Shown here: positions 1 through 7,099 of the stretch, in pieces
Position numbering within the stretch: position 1 is the first letter of the stretch
Layout: every line of letters begins with the position of its first letter
Assembly (NCBI RefSeq): GCF_028618695.1
Contig: NZ_JAQIVI010000178.1
Location: forward strand, 1-34,773
DNA from: Natrinema soli
GTDB taxonomy: Archaea; Halobacteriota; Halobacteria; Halobacteriales; Natrialbaceae
DNA length: 34,773 nt
Direction of reading: 5' to 3'
Notes under the pieces: model-generated
Database searches by the model: none
What the model was told of the DNA's origin: nothing
The model's input: only the letters and a program-made list of their open reading frames with translations
Translations under genes and position numbers: made by a program

Positions 1-157
1 CGGTCAGACTCGACGCAATTTCGGCGTGATCTCCGTTTCAGCCAGTCGCTAAACTAGAACGGATGGCCTCCTGGCGCTCGGTGGTGGTCTCGCGGCTGCG
101 GGGTCAAACAGCGCCTGGTTCTGGCTTCTCCCCGCGTTCGTCGTCGGGGCCGGGGCA

Positions 158-478
158 GTGTGGGCACTGGCCGACAGTGAATCGAACGACCCCCCCGAGG
201 CGTACGGTGATACCTCGAGCGGTTCGACGGACGAATCGGTGGCTCTAGATACTCTCAAACGGCAGTACGCAGTTGGCGAAATCGACGACACGGAGTTCGA
301 ACGCCGACTGGAGACACTGCTGGAGAACGATTCGATAGCGGACGTCGAAAACCGAATCGACGTCGATTCCGAAACGGCGAGCGAGGCCGCACGGGCTGAG
401 GAGGAACCCACGAAACGGAGTCCCCATCACCACCAGAAGTGCCATCGCCGTGGGAAGCACCAACACGGACGACACTGA
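158..478 (+). CDS. SHOCT-domain protein, 5' end abnormal
   Basis: The product is about 106 residues from a GTG codon at 158. Residues about 30-68 (starting ALDTLKRQYAVGEIDDTEFE) match the SHOCT short C-terminal domain that ends many haloarchaeal two-helix membrane proteins; the last 20 residues are His/Arg rich. The same frame stays open upstream to a stop at 50-52. That stretch encodes a hydrophobic, helix-like segment (DGLLALGGGLAAAG, then AWFWLLPAFVVGAGAVWALA), which is what this family normally carries before SHOCT. No ATG, GTG or TTG occurs in frame between 53 and 157, so the natural N-terminus has been lost or shifted. SHOCT is thought to mediate oligomerisation; no specific role can be given. 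It may be an intact short protein from GTG or a decaying gene. Confidence 0.6.
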   Translation: MWALADSESNDPPEAYGDTSSGSTDESVALDTLKRQYAVGEIDDTEFERRLETLLENDSIADVENRIDVDSETASEAARAEEEPTKRSPHHHQKCHRRGKHQHGRH

Positions 479-517
479 GTAGTTGGCCAGCAGTTCCATC
501 TCCCCTTTTCCGTGCAG

Positions 518-799
518 TCACTGCGAAGCGCTCGGTCTGTAATACTCCTTGAGCCACGTCGCGATTCCATCGAGGCCGGGGAACAACGTTCGGTGATTGA
601 TATTCGCCTGGTCCAGTTTGTCGCGGAACTCCCGTTTGCGCTTGGCGGGAATGACAATCTTCCAGTAGAGTTCCTGATTGTCTTCGAGCCACTCATTCAT
701 CCTGGTCCGAGGATTGGCCATACTGGAGAAGAGTGCTGCCTGATTGACGATACGCTGATCGATGGACGGTAGCTGGAAGAAGACGATATAGCGCTGACA
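518..799 (-). pseudogene. C-terminal fragment of an FRG-domain protein
   Basis: From an ATG at 721 the frame encodes 67 residues. It remains open upstream to a TGA at 800-802, adding a coherent stretch that includes YIVFFQLPSIDQRIVNQAALFS. The order (arginine and Q-x-A-L-F-S segment, then a middle stretch ending IVIPAKRKREF, then LFPGLDGIATWLKEYY) is the C-terminal half of the FRG domain, which usually ends with LFPDLDG-like residues. The N-terminal FRG half with its conserved F-R-G residues is absent, so this is a remnant. FRG proteins are often found in mobile and defence loci, but their biochemical role is not well defined. No promoter or ribosome-binding site was seen. Confidence 0.65.
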
Positions 800-878
800 T
801 CAGAAGCCAGCGTCGTCGAAAGGTGTGGATTCACGAGCCGACCTTCGAGACAGCAAGTGGGGTGACCTGGACCGGGAA

Positions 879-1061
879 TTATCGAGCGAGTCGGCTCCTG
901 AGAGTCGCCAGTAATCCGGGCTGATCCCTCGCTGTCTGTTCCGTGTCTCGGGTATCCGGTTCTTCGGTCCCCTCTTCATCCGCTTTGAGCCTCGCCGCTT
1001 CGTAGTCCGTTATCAAGTAGGGGACGTGGCGATTACATATGGGGGTAGATACGACGCCTAA
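879..1061 (-). other. Orphan reading frame, possible small-protein remnant
   Basis: Between TAG at 1062-1064 and TAA at 879-881 one minus frame is open for 60 codons and looks like real haloarchaeal coding sequence. It begins near STPICNRHVPYLITDYEAAR, continues with an acidic middle (KADEEGTEEPDTRDTEQT) and ends LLATLRSRLAR. It contains no ATG or GTG; the only possible start is TTG in the YLITDY segment. It lies just downstream of the winged-helix gene on the same strand. I do not recognise the family. The most likely reading is the 3' end of a gene whose start was lost, or a small protein broken at its start. The rest of 803-1093 holds nothing I can identify. Confidence 0.3.
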
Positions 1062-1093
1062 CTACAAAACTGATCGACAGGCGCTAGCAAATG

Positions 1094-1684
1094 CTAGCTC
1101 TGACTCTGCCGCAGGTCGTCACTCGGATAGATACGATACGTTCGCCCCTGACGCTCGCGGTATAACAGTCCACGCTTCTCGAGGGCACTGACCGTCTGAC
1201 TGACCTTGCTCTTCGAGAAGTCCGAGCGATCTCGTAATTCGATCTGTGTGATACCGGGCGAGGAGATGACTGGTTCGAGGATACGGCGTTCATCATCCGG
1301 CAAGAGGTCCAACACACGAGCCTGTGGCTGAGACTCTGGATTGATAGCCCCGTCTGGTTGGGTGGTTCCCTCTGGCGATTCGTCACCCTCCGGATCGGTC
1401 GGATTCGCCATTTCATTCTGTGAGCGGTCAGTTACGTCTCTGCTGGTGACCTCATCCCGAATCACGAGATACCCCCCACCGATGACAGCCGAGACGAGGA
1501 AGGTTCCGAGGACGTACCAGAGTGGATTCGTTCCGTGAACGGACCCCATCGACGTGCCCATCATCGATCCCATCTGGTCGAAGGCTTGCTGTTGCTGATA
1601 TGCTTGCCAGCTGAGCACACCGCCGACGACGAGGACGGCGGCGACCAAGCCACCGACCACTGTATCGGCTCGCCGCCAATTCAT
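1094..1684 (-). CDS. Membrane-anchored winged-helix regulator
   Basis: The protein has 196 residues from the ATG at 1684. An upstream ATG at 1723 would add 13 residues, but it lies in the TATA-like stretch (CTTATGC on the minus strand), and GAGGTGG precedes the 1684 start, so 1684 is preferred. Residues about 8-27 form one membrane helix and residues about 50-75 a second. A charged Glu/Asp/Gln-rich linker follows. The C-terminal 70 residues are a winged helix: LLPDDERRILEPVISSPGITQIEL, then a recognition helix (SKSKVSQTVSALEKRGLL) and a wing (YRERQGRTYRIYP). This is the known haloarchaeal layout of two helices plus a MarR/IclR-like HTH. It lies 132 bases downstream of the YHS permease on the same strand and may sense envelope or metal stress; its target is unknown. 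Confidence 0.8.
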   Translation of the reverse strand: MNWRRADTVVGGLVAAVLVVGGVLSWQAYQQQQAFDQMGSMMGTSMGSVHGTNPLWYVLGTFLVSAVIGGGYLVIRDEVTSRDVTDRSQNEMANPTDPEGDESPEGTTQPDGAINPESQPQARVLDLLPDDERRILEPVISSPGITQIELRDRSDFSKSKVSQTVSALEKRGLLYRERQGRTYRIYPSDDLRQSQS

Positions 1685-1816
1685 GTCCCCCACCTCGATC
1701 CGCCGAGATACCTGCTCATGCATAAGAGTTCTCGAGACATCGCTGTACCTGTTTTGATTGGCCGAAGCAATACTCTGGGCTACCTGGCCACGATACTTGG
1801 TATCGAGACATGACGG

Positions 1817-3220
1817 TTAGTGATCCTCATGGTTCTGGGAAGCTCCCGTCCCAGAAACCTGTGGGTGCTGATGTGCAAATTCGGATGGGTGCTTCTCGAA
1901 CGATTGCTTGCACCGGTTCGAACAGAAGTAGTACGTCTCGCCGTCGTGGGTGAGACTCGGCCCGCTATCATCGGTCCGCATCCCACAGACCGGGTCACGA
2001 TACTGGCCGGGGGCACCCAATCCTCGGCGGTAGACGTAGAGGAGGAAGCCAGAGAGTGCGAACGCGATTATGTTGAGGTAGAAGGTGTAGTTGAGCTCGA
2101 AGTACGTCTGTTCGGACGCCGTCTGCCCGCCAGCGAGGTTCGGGATTATGTCGAGCGCCGCGAACAGTTGCTCCATGAGGAAGCCGGTAAAGGCCATCGT
2201 GACGAAGAAGACGCCAAGGATGTACAGCATCACTTTCCAGCCGTAGTACTTCCGGTAGACGTTCAGGACTGGAATCGTGATGAGATCGGCGTAGACGAAC
2301 GCGATGACACCGGCGAAGCTGACACCGCCGCCCCACAATGCGACGGCGAACGGGACGTTGCCGATGCTCCCGACGAAGCTGATAACGGCGATCGCCACAC
2401 CCATGATGGCGTTCTCGGCGCTGACGAGTAGTCCGTCGCCCTGGAGGAACAGGGTGTTCCACACTCGCTGGGGGACGAAGACGATGACGAACCCCGAAAT
2501 GAGAAAGCCTGCGATGACGTCCGTCCAGATCATCGACCACTCCTTGCGGTACTGGTTCCCGACTTTGTACCACCCGCCCCACGAGAGGAGTTCGTCGCGC
2601 CAACCGCCGCTACTTGCGGCTTCCTGCTGGTAGGTTTCCATGCAACCTTCTGAACAGAACTTCAGCGTCTCGCCGCCGTCAGTCACCAGCGAGTACTCGT
2701 CTTTGCCTTCCATCCCGCAAGTTGGGTCCTCAGTGATCCCTTGGTCGTGGTCGCGTTGATTCAGTTCCTTTCGTACTTGCTCGAAGAGGTTCTCTGGGAG
2801 GGTCAGATGAACGAGGACCGCCATCACGGCGATGAGAATGACGCCGCCAAGGAGTTCTGCAACCAGAAATTCCCACCCGAGGAGGATCAGGATCATCAGT
2901 CCGAGTTCGACGATGAGGTTCGTCGAGGCAAACATGAACGCGAAGAAGTTCACCGTATGCGCTCCCTTCTTGAACAGTCCCTTCCCGATGGCGACCGCGC
3001 CGAAGCTACAACCACTACTCGCCGCGCCGAACACCGTCGCCTTCGTGAGACCACTCAGGTTCCCCTCTCCGAGTACGTTGGCCATTCGCTCTTTCGAGAC
3101 GTAGACCTGGACGAGGCTCGTGATGACGAGCCCCATGATGATCGCCCACGCCGCCGTCCAGAGGAAGCCGACGCCGATCCGCAACGACTCGAGGATTCCG
3201 TCGATGAGGGCGGCTTGCAT
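1817..3220 (-). CDS. Predicted permease (ArsP/YraQ type) with two YHS domains
   Basis: The protein has 467 residues. Two bundles of about four membrane helices (residues about 10-137 and 225-400) match the DUF318/ArsP permease family, including a conserved small-residue/Cys segment near residue 70 (ASSGCSFGAVAIG) and a matching segment in the second half (SFVGSIGNVPFAVALWGGG). A YHS metal module (DPTCGM, then FCSEGCMETY, about residues 166-192) lies between the halves. A second (DPVCGM, then YYFCSNRCKQSFEKHP) lies at about 409-440, followed by a His-rich tail. YHS modules bind metal through clustered Cys, so transport or sensing of a soft metal such as copper, or of a metalloid, is inferred. 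A TATA-like AT stretch and a perfect palindrome lie just upstream. The substrate is not shown by the sequence. Confidence 0.85.
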   Translation of the reverse strand: MQAALIDGILESLRIGVGFLWTAAWAIIMGLVITSLVQVYVSKERMANVLGEGNLSGLTKATVFGAASSGCSFGAVAIGKGLFKKGAHTVNFFAFMFASTNLIVELGLMILILLGWEFLVAELLGGVILIAVMAVLVHLTLPENLFEQVRKELNQRDHDQGITEDPTCGMEGKDEYSLVTDGGETLKFCSEGCMETYQQEAASSGGWRDELLSWGGWYKVGNQYRKEWSMIWTDVIAGFLISGFVIVFVPQRVWNTLFLQGDGLLVSAENAIMGVAIAVISFVGSIGNVPFAVALWGGGVSFAGVIAFVYADLITIPVLNVYRKYYGWKVMLYILGVFFVTMAFTGFLMEQLFAALDIIPNLAGGQTASEQTYFELNYTFYLNIIAFALSGFLLYVYRRGLGAPGQYRDPVCGMRTDDSGPSLTHDGETYYFCSNRCKQSFEKHPSEFAHQHPQVSGTGASQNHEDH

Positions 3221-3241
3221 ATCTAGACTATCGCAGCCATC

Positions 3242-3265
3242 TGTTTTATTATTTGTTCTTAAGAA
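3242..3265 (-). promoter_or_regulatory. Promoter and palindrome of the YHS permease gene
   Basis: Read on the minus strand, AAATAATAAAAC (about 3243-3254) is a TATA-like box 23-34 bases before the ATG at 3220, which suits a leaderless or short-leader transcript. It is directly preceded by TTCTTAAGAA (3256-3265), a perfect 10-base palindrome in the BRE/operator position. Protein binding is inference. Confidence 0.5.
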
Positions 3266-3416
3266 ATCGGGGCAGTGGGCGGAGTAAATCTTGCATTCAA
3301 AGGTGACTCATGCTATCAGCTGTGGTCAACCGTTCGAGGTCTGCGTTCGCGCTCATCAGTTTTTGCGTGTTACTGATTCCAGTCGGTGGTTGCTCCGTGG
3401 TCTTCCGACGGACCGG

Positions 3417-3430
3417 CCATACAGATATGG
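3417..3430 (+). promoter_or_regulatory. Inverted repeat in the gap before the small membrane protein gene
   Basis: The gap 3221-3541 holds the permease promoter and this dyad, CCATA-CAGA-TATGG, followed by GGGTT. It lies 112-125 bases before the ATG at 3542. A related ATATGGGGGT stretch occurs at about 1037-1046. No convincing gene was found in the gap; the 80-codon plus frame from 3310 lacks family features and ends inside the next gene. Confidence 0.3.
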
Positions 3431-3541
3431 GGGTTGTAGCGCTGTTTCCCACACGATATTCTTGCGCCGTGTTACCAAGGGATCGTTCCCTTTCGAATTG
3501 TAAGAGAAACCCGATTGAAGGAGTAGAGCGTATCTCTAGTC

Positions 3542-3841
3542 ATGAGCACTAGTACCACAAACCAAGACGCGTACGAAATGGACTCCACGACCAACGTGAT
3601 GCAGCTCGATTCGTTGGCACTGGCGGGCGCAGCAGCAGTCGTCTCTGCCATCGCGATGCTCCTGCTCGGTGTGTTCGGAGCGATCGGCGTCTACGAGGGG
3701 GCAGTCGAAGCGATGGAGCAGTGGCACCTGTTCTTCGAACCGACCGTCGTCGGGACTGTGGCGGGGATGGTCGAGGCAGCGGTGATCAGCTTCGTCCTCG
3801 TGTACGCCTTCGCGTGGCTGTACAACGTCTTCACGCGGTAG
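3542..3841 (+). CDS. Small two-helix membrane protein (DUF5676/holin-like)
   Basis: The protein has 99 residues. A polar N-terminus (residues 1-22) is followed by a membrane helix at about 24-48 (LALAGAAAVVSAIAMLLLGV) and a second at about 67-95 ending YAFAWLYNVFTR. Size and helix layout resemble small membrane proteins often labelled DUF5676 or bacteriophage-holin-like in archaea and bacteria; that match is by pattern only. It lies 18 bases upstream of the SRPBCC gene on the same strand, so the two are probably cotranscribed, with UspA following. No catalytic motif is visible. Confidence 0.6.
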   Translation: MSTSTTNQDAYEMDSTTNVMQLDSLALAGAAAVVSAIAMLLLGVFGAIGVYEGAVEAMEQWHLFFEPTVVGTVAGMVEAAVISFVLVYAFAWLYNVFTR

Positions 3842-3859
3842 GAGGCGCCGGAGACACCA

Positions 3860-4393
3860 ATGTACGTCACTGACAAAGCCGAAATCGTCATCGACGCATC
3901 GTCCGAGGAGATCTGGGAGTACGTAACCGACCCAGCCCATTGGACGGCGTCGAACCCCGAAGAACACTATGGGCTCGAATACGACACGCCCGATAACCGT
4001 CCCCGGGAGGGCGCAACGTTCCACCAGGCCGAAGAGGTCGCCGGGATGTACGCCGACCTGCATGGCCGATTCCAGTATATCGACCATCCCAACGTGGCGG
4101 TCTGGGCGGGGACGGCGTACTATCCGCTCCTTCGCGGACTCGTCACCGTTCGGATCCCCGAAGGAGGTACCATTCGACTCGAAGAGACTGAAGACGGGAC
4201 TCGCATGTCACACGCCGTCTGGATGGACTTCCCGAACAACCGACGGGGACGGGCGCTGAAATGGGTGTTCACGACCGCTCTCAATGGAAAGGCGAAACTC
4301 TACGACCACACGAACAAGGAACTCGTCTTCTTCAAGGAACGCATCGAGTCGACAGCCCATGAGTCGCCCAAACCGACGGATGAGAGTCCGTAG
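3860..4393 (+). CDS. SRPBCC family protein
   Basis: The protein has 177 residues. It opens with the SRPBCC first strand and helix (KAEIVIDASSEEIWEYVTDP) followed by a Trp/His segment. The middle holds alternating strands (GRFQYIDHPNVAVWAGTAYY), and a long C-terminal helix closes the cavity (residues about 140-165). This START-like fold binds hydrophobic ligands such as lipids or polyketides, or acts as a cyclase or chaperone. It is single-domain, unlike the tandem version at 29391. Its neighbours (small membrane protein 18 bases upstream, UspA 24 bases downstream) suggest one stress-related transcript. The ligand cannot be told from sequence. Confidence 0.75.
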   Translation: MYVTDKAEIVIDASSEEIWEYVTDPAHWTASNPEEHYGLEYDTPDNRPREGATFHQAEEVAGMYADLHGRFQYIDHPNVAVWAGTAYYPLLRGLVTVRIPEGGTIRLEETEDGTRMSHAVWMDFPNNRRGRALKWVFTTALNGKAKLYDHTNKELVFFKERIESTAHESPKPTDESP

Positions 4394-4417
4394 CAAAATC
4401 AACGCACACATCCAATC

Positions 4418-5323
4418 ATGTACACCGACATCCTCATTCCAACCGATGGCAGCGATAACGTCGAGCCCGCAGTCCAGTACGGACTTGACCTCGCTCGCCG
4501 ATACGACGCAACCGTCCACGCTCTCCACGTCGTCGACAGTTCACCGATCGAACGGAAGCTGGAACTGACCGCGCTGGAAATCGACCTGGAGACGCTCCCG
4601 GACACGTGGTATGACGCTGGTGATGCCGCCACCCAGCAGATCGCAACTCGAGCCGCAGAACACGGCCTCGATGCGGCAACTGAGGTTCGTCGTGGTATCC
4701 CAGCGCACGAGATTGCGTCCTACGTCACCGATAATGAGATCGACCTCGTGTGTATGGGAACCCGGGGACATACTGGTCTCGACCGCTTCCTGCTCGGAAG
4801 TGTAACGACCCGAATCGTCCGCACTACCGACATTCCTGTCCTCAGCGTCAAATCGAAGCCGGTGGCGGCGACGTCGGAATCCGAACTGCGAGGGGGCTTC
4901 GAGAATATCCTCGCTCCAACGGACGGGAGTAAACCCGCACGGGAGGCCGTCACTCACGCTCTTGATTTGGCTCGGACGTACGATGCGACACTTCATGCCC
5001 TCTACGTTGTCGATAGAGGTGCCTACGCGTCTCGTCCGGGATGGACATGGGACGAACTGCAGCAAGTACTGGAGCAAAACGGGGATACTGTCGTAGAAGA
5101 TGTCCAATCCCGGGCAGCTGCCGACGGTGTTTCAGTCGCTGCTGAGATCACCCACGGCGTTCCTCATCAGGCAATAGGGGAGTACTGCGATCAACACGGA
5201 ATCGACCTCATCGTGATGGGAACACACGGACGGTCCGGCATTTCACGACGGCTCATCGGAAGTGTGACCGAACGGGTTCTCCGGAACTCGGATGAGCCAG
5301 TGTTGACCATTCGAGGAGTGTAG
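4418..5323 (+). CDS. Tandem universal stress protein (UspA family)
   Basis: The protein has 301 residues made of two Usp domains (about 1-145 and 165-300). Each starts with a strand ending in PTDGS (ILIPTDGSDN and ILAPTDGSKP) and contains the ATP-binding consensus G-x2-G-x9-G-S: MGTRGHTGLDRFLLGS in the first and MGTHGRSGISRRLIGS in the second. Both copies therefore look able to bind nucleotide. Tandem Usp proteins are common stress-response proteins in haloarchaea. The gene ends 12 bases before the end of the convergent small-membrane-protein operon. Confidence 0.9.
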   Translation: MYTDILIPTDGSDNVEPAVQYGLDLARRYDATVHALHVVDSSPIERKLELTALEIDLETLPDTWYDAGDAATQQIATRAAEHGLDAATEVRRGIPAHEIASYVTDNEIDLVCMGTRGHTGLDRFLLGSVTTRIVRTTDIPVLSVKSKPVAATSESELRGGFENILAPTDGSKPAREAVTHALDLARTYDATLHALYVVDRGAYASRPGWTWDELQQVLEQNGDTVVEDVQSRAAADGVSVAAEITHGVPHQAIGEYCDQHGIDLIVMGTHGRSGISRRLIGSVTERVLRNSDEPVLTIRGV

Positions 5324-5335
5324 ACGCGGTTTGAG

Positions 5336-5611
5336 CTACCGGCGAAGCGAGATGAGAAGGACAATGAATCCGAGACCGATGGCGACCGATTCGATGATGT
5401 GGACAAGAGCGAGATCGAGCCCTCCGAACTCAAACAGTATTCCTTCGATGAACACACCGAGAGTGATGATTCCAAAGCCAATTGCAGCGTTTCGCATATA
5501 GTACGTCCCCGTTCGTCGATATGCCTCGAAACTGTAATACGTGATCAGGATACCGAGTGCGAGTACGAGCGTGCGGACGACCAAGAGAACTGCTGTTGTT
5601 GTATCCACCAT
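5336..5611 (-). CDS. DUF7521-like small membrane protein, copy 2
   Basis: The protein has 91 residues and three predicted membrane helices (about 8-27, 39-61, 68-88). It aligns by eye with the adjacent 104-residue protein: shared order is a first helix, YYSFEAYRR against FQAYRGYRR, then AIGFGIITLGVFIEGILFEFGG against AVGFAIISFGAIVEGILFDVVG. They are clearly tandem paralogues, probably forming a hetero-oligomer. The pattern matches haloarchaeal DUF7521, often encoded next to an HTH regulator as here. Only 4 bases separate it from the upstream copy. No catalytic residues are seen. Confidence 0.75.
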   Translation of the reverse strand: MVDTTTAVLLVVRTLVLALGILITYYSFEAYRRTGTYYMRNAAIGFGIITLGVFIEGILFEFGGLDLALVHIIESVAIGLGFIVLLISLRR

Positions 5612-5615
5612 TCAC

Positions 5616-5930
5616 TCACTCCTCCAATTTCTTCGAGTCACGTCCGTACAGAGCGTACAGGATCGTGAGCATACCAATCGCGACGATGGTTGTTGCCACC
5701 GTTCCCGCATTATGGAAGGTCAGGCCAACCACGTCGAACAAGATTCCTTCGACGATCGCACCGAAGCTGATGATGGCGAAACCAACCGCAAGGTACAGCA
5801 TCGATTGGCTATCACTACGCCGATACCCTCGATAGGCCTGAAAGGCGATCAGGAATCCCAGAACCATTGTAACGAGCTTTGCGACGATGAGTCCGGGGTG
5901 CATAGTTATTCGTTCCTCATTGTGTTCCAC
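5616..5930 (-). CDS. DUF7521-like small membrane protein, copy 1
   Basis: The protein has 104 residues and three predicted membrane helices, paralogous to the next gene downstream. The motif FAIISFGAIVEGILFDVVG in the second helix has a conserved acidic residue inside the membrane segment (VEGILF), also present in the partner (IEGILF). The ATG lies inside the end of the HTH gene (25-base overlap), so the three genes are translationally linked: HTH, copy 1, copy 2. The conserved buried Glu suggests ion binding or helix packing; this is inference. Confidence 0.75.
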   Translation of the reverse strand: MEHNEERITMHPGLIVAKLVTMVLGFLIAFQAYRGYRRSDSQSMLYLAVGFAIISFGAIVEGILFDVVGLTFHNAGTVATTIVAIGMLTILYALYGRDSKKLEE

Positions 5931-6256
5931 AACCGAGCGAATCTGTCGGGAGCGTCTTCACGGAGTTCGATACGGACGTCGAATCCCGATTCGAGGAGCT
6001 GTACCTCAACACGGTCGAGCTGGGCTTCGTATTCGCTGTAGTGGTGGCCGTCGGGATCCACGTGTGTTCGCTCGATGAGCAAGTCGTACTCTAGCAACGT
6101 ATTGACCCGTCTGGAAACTGTCGAGACTGACATGTCACACTCTTCGCTGAGTTCCTTAGCAGACATCTGTTTTCGGCGAGTCGCCTCGAGGATCGCGCGT
6201 GCGTAGTCGTCTTCCAGAATTTCGAGGATCCCCGAGATGTCCCGCTCTTCACTCAC
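5906..6256 (-). CDS. ArsR-like winged-helix regulator
   Basis: The protein has 116 residues from a GTG at 6256. Residues 8-75 form a winged helix: ILEDDYARAILEATRRKQMSA, then ELSEECDMSVSTVSRRVNTL as helix-turn-helix, then the wing ERTHVDPDGHHYSEYEA. A short C-terminal region follows. No Cys metal site is visible, so direct metal sensing is not supported, although the wing is His-rich. The start is supported by a TATA-like box 25-30 bases upstream and a 9+9 inverted repeat beyond it, a layout that suggests autoregulation. The divergent neighbour is halocyanin. Confidence 0.8.
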   Translation of the reverse strand: MSEERDISGILEILEDDYARAILEATRRKQMSAKELSEECDMSVSTVSRRVNTLLEYDLLIERTHVDPDGHHYSEYEAQLDRVEVQLLESGFDVRIELREDAPDRFARLWNTMRNE

Positions 6257-6278
6257 AGTCCGTGTTGTTGGTAAAGAG

Positions 6279-6315
6279 TATATAAAGAAACGCCGATTTG
6301 CTGACCCAGCAAATC
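6279..6315 (-). promoter_or_regulatory. TATA box and perfect 9-base inverted repeat between HTH and halocyanin genes
   Basis: GATTTGCTG (6295-6303), spacer ACC, then CAGCAAATC (6307-6315) is a perfect dyad. On the minus strand it ends 8 bases before TTTATATA (about 6280-6287), which lies at the right distance for a leaderless GTG start at 6256. The dyad therefore covers the BRE/upstream side of that promoter and lies about 58 bases before the halocyanin ATG. This is a good candidate operator for the HTH protein, possibly acting on both genes. Confidence 0.6.
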
Positions 6316-6372
6316 TGCTTGCCGGTCTATATCCTCCGAGTGTGTAGGATTACGTGTAAGGTGACCGATGCC

Positions 6373-7014
6373 ATGACCGACTCACTCACGCGTCGACGGA
6401 TGGTTCAGCTGACTGCCGGTGCGGCAGTCGTTGGGCTTGCCGGATGCACTGGAACGCAGAACAACGACGGCGGAACGCCGACCGAGAGTGGCCACGACGA
6501 CACCGACACGGAGTCCGGCCACAGCGACGAGGAGGATGGCCACGATGACGAGGGCGGTCACGACGAAGCGGTCGGAGCGCCGTCCGATGCGGCCGAAGTG
6601 AACATGATTACCGAGGACGGTGGCTACCACTTCGAGCCACACGTCGTGCGGGTGAACGTCGGTGGGACCGTGACCTGGCACAACGAGAGCGGGAGCCACT
6701 CGACGACCGCATACCACTCCGACAACGACCAGCCCCAGCTCGTCCCCGACGGGGCTGCGGCCTGGGACAGCGGTATCGTCTCCGAACAGGGCGCAACGTT
6801 CGAACACACGTTCGAGACCGAGGGCGTCTATCACTACTACTGCACGCCTCACGAGAGCCTCGGCATGATCGGGAGCGTCATCGTCGGCGAACCGGATCCC
6901 CACGAGCAGGTCGCCTTGGAAGACCCGCCGGCTGACAAGCCCGAGCGCGTTCGCGAGAAGCTCGAAGAATTGAACGGGATGGTCAGCACAGCTCTCGGCG
7001 ACGACCACGAGTGA
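6373..7014 (+). CDS. Halocyanin-type blue copper lipoprotein
   Basis: From the ATG at 6373 the protein has 213 residues; the frame extends 25 codons further up, but only this start places the Tat motif (LTRRRMVQL, residues 5-13) and lipobox LAGC (Cys25) correctly. An acidic His-rich linker (residues about 30-70, repeated GH-D/S-D/E-D units) precedes a plastocyanin-like domain. The type 1 copper ligands can be read as His109 (SGSHS), Cys157, His160 and Met165 (CTPHESLGM). It should be exported folded by Tat, lipid-anchored outside, and act as a one-electron carrier. A charged C-terminal tail follows. The linker may bind extra metal. A TATA-like TCTATATCC lies about 40 bases upstream. Confidence 0.92.
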   Translation: MTDSLTRRRMVQLTAGAAVVGLAGCTGTQNNDGGTPTESGHDDTDTESGHSDEEDGHDDEGGHDEAVGAPSDAAEVNMITEDGGYHFEPHVVRVNVGGTVTWHNESGSHSTTAYHSDNDQPQLVPDGAAAWDSGIVSEQGATFEHTFETEGVYHYYCTPHESLGMIGSVIVGEPDPHEQVALEDPPADKPERVREKLEELNGMVSTALGDDHE

Positions 7015-7099
7015 ACACGCGTCGTTGCGTCGATGGGTAATCGGTAGCTGAAACGCGATTTTTGCCCGCTAAATCCTCCTCATGTTTCTGTTTGTGCGA

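Noticed and set aside
1036..1047. ATATGGGGGT stretch similar to one at 3425
   Set aside because: Only two copies, one without a dyad; not enough to call a regulatory motif.
3310..3552. 80-codon plus-strand frame before the small membrane protein
   Set aside because: One weak hydrophobic stretch only, basic Cys/Arg-rich composition, and it ends inside the next gene.
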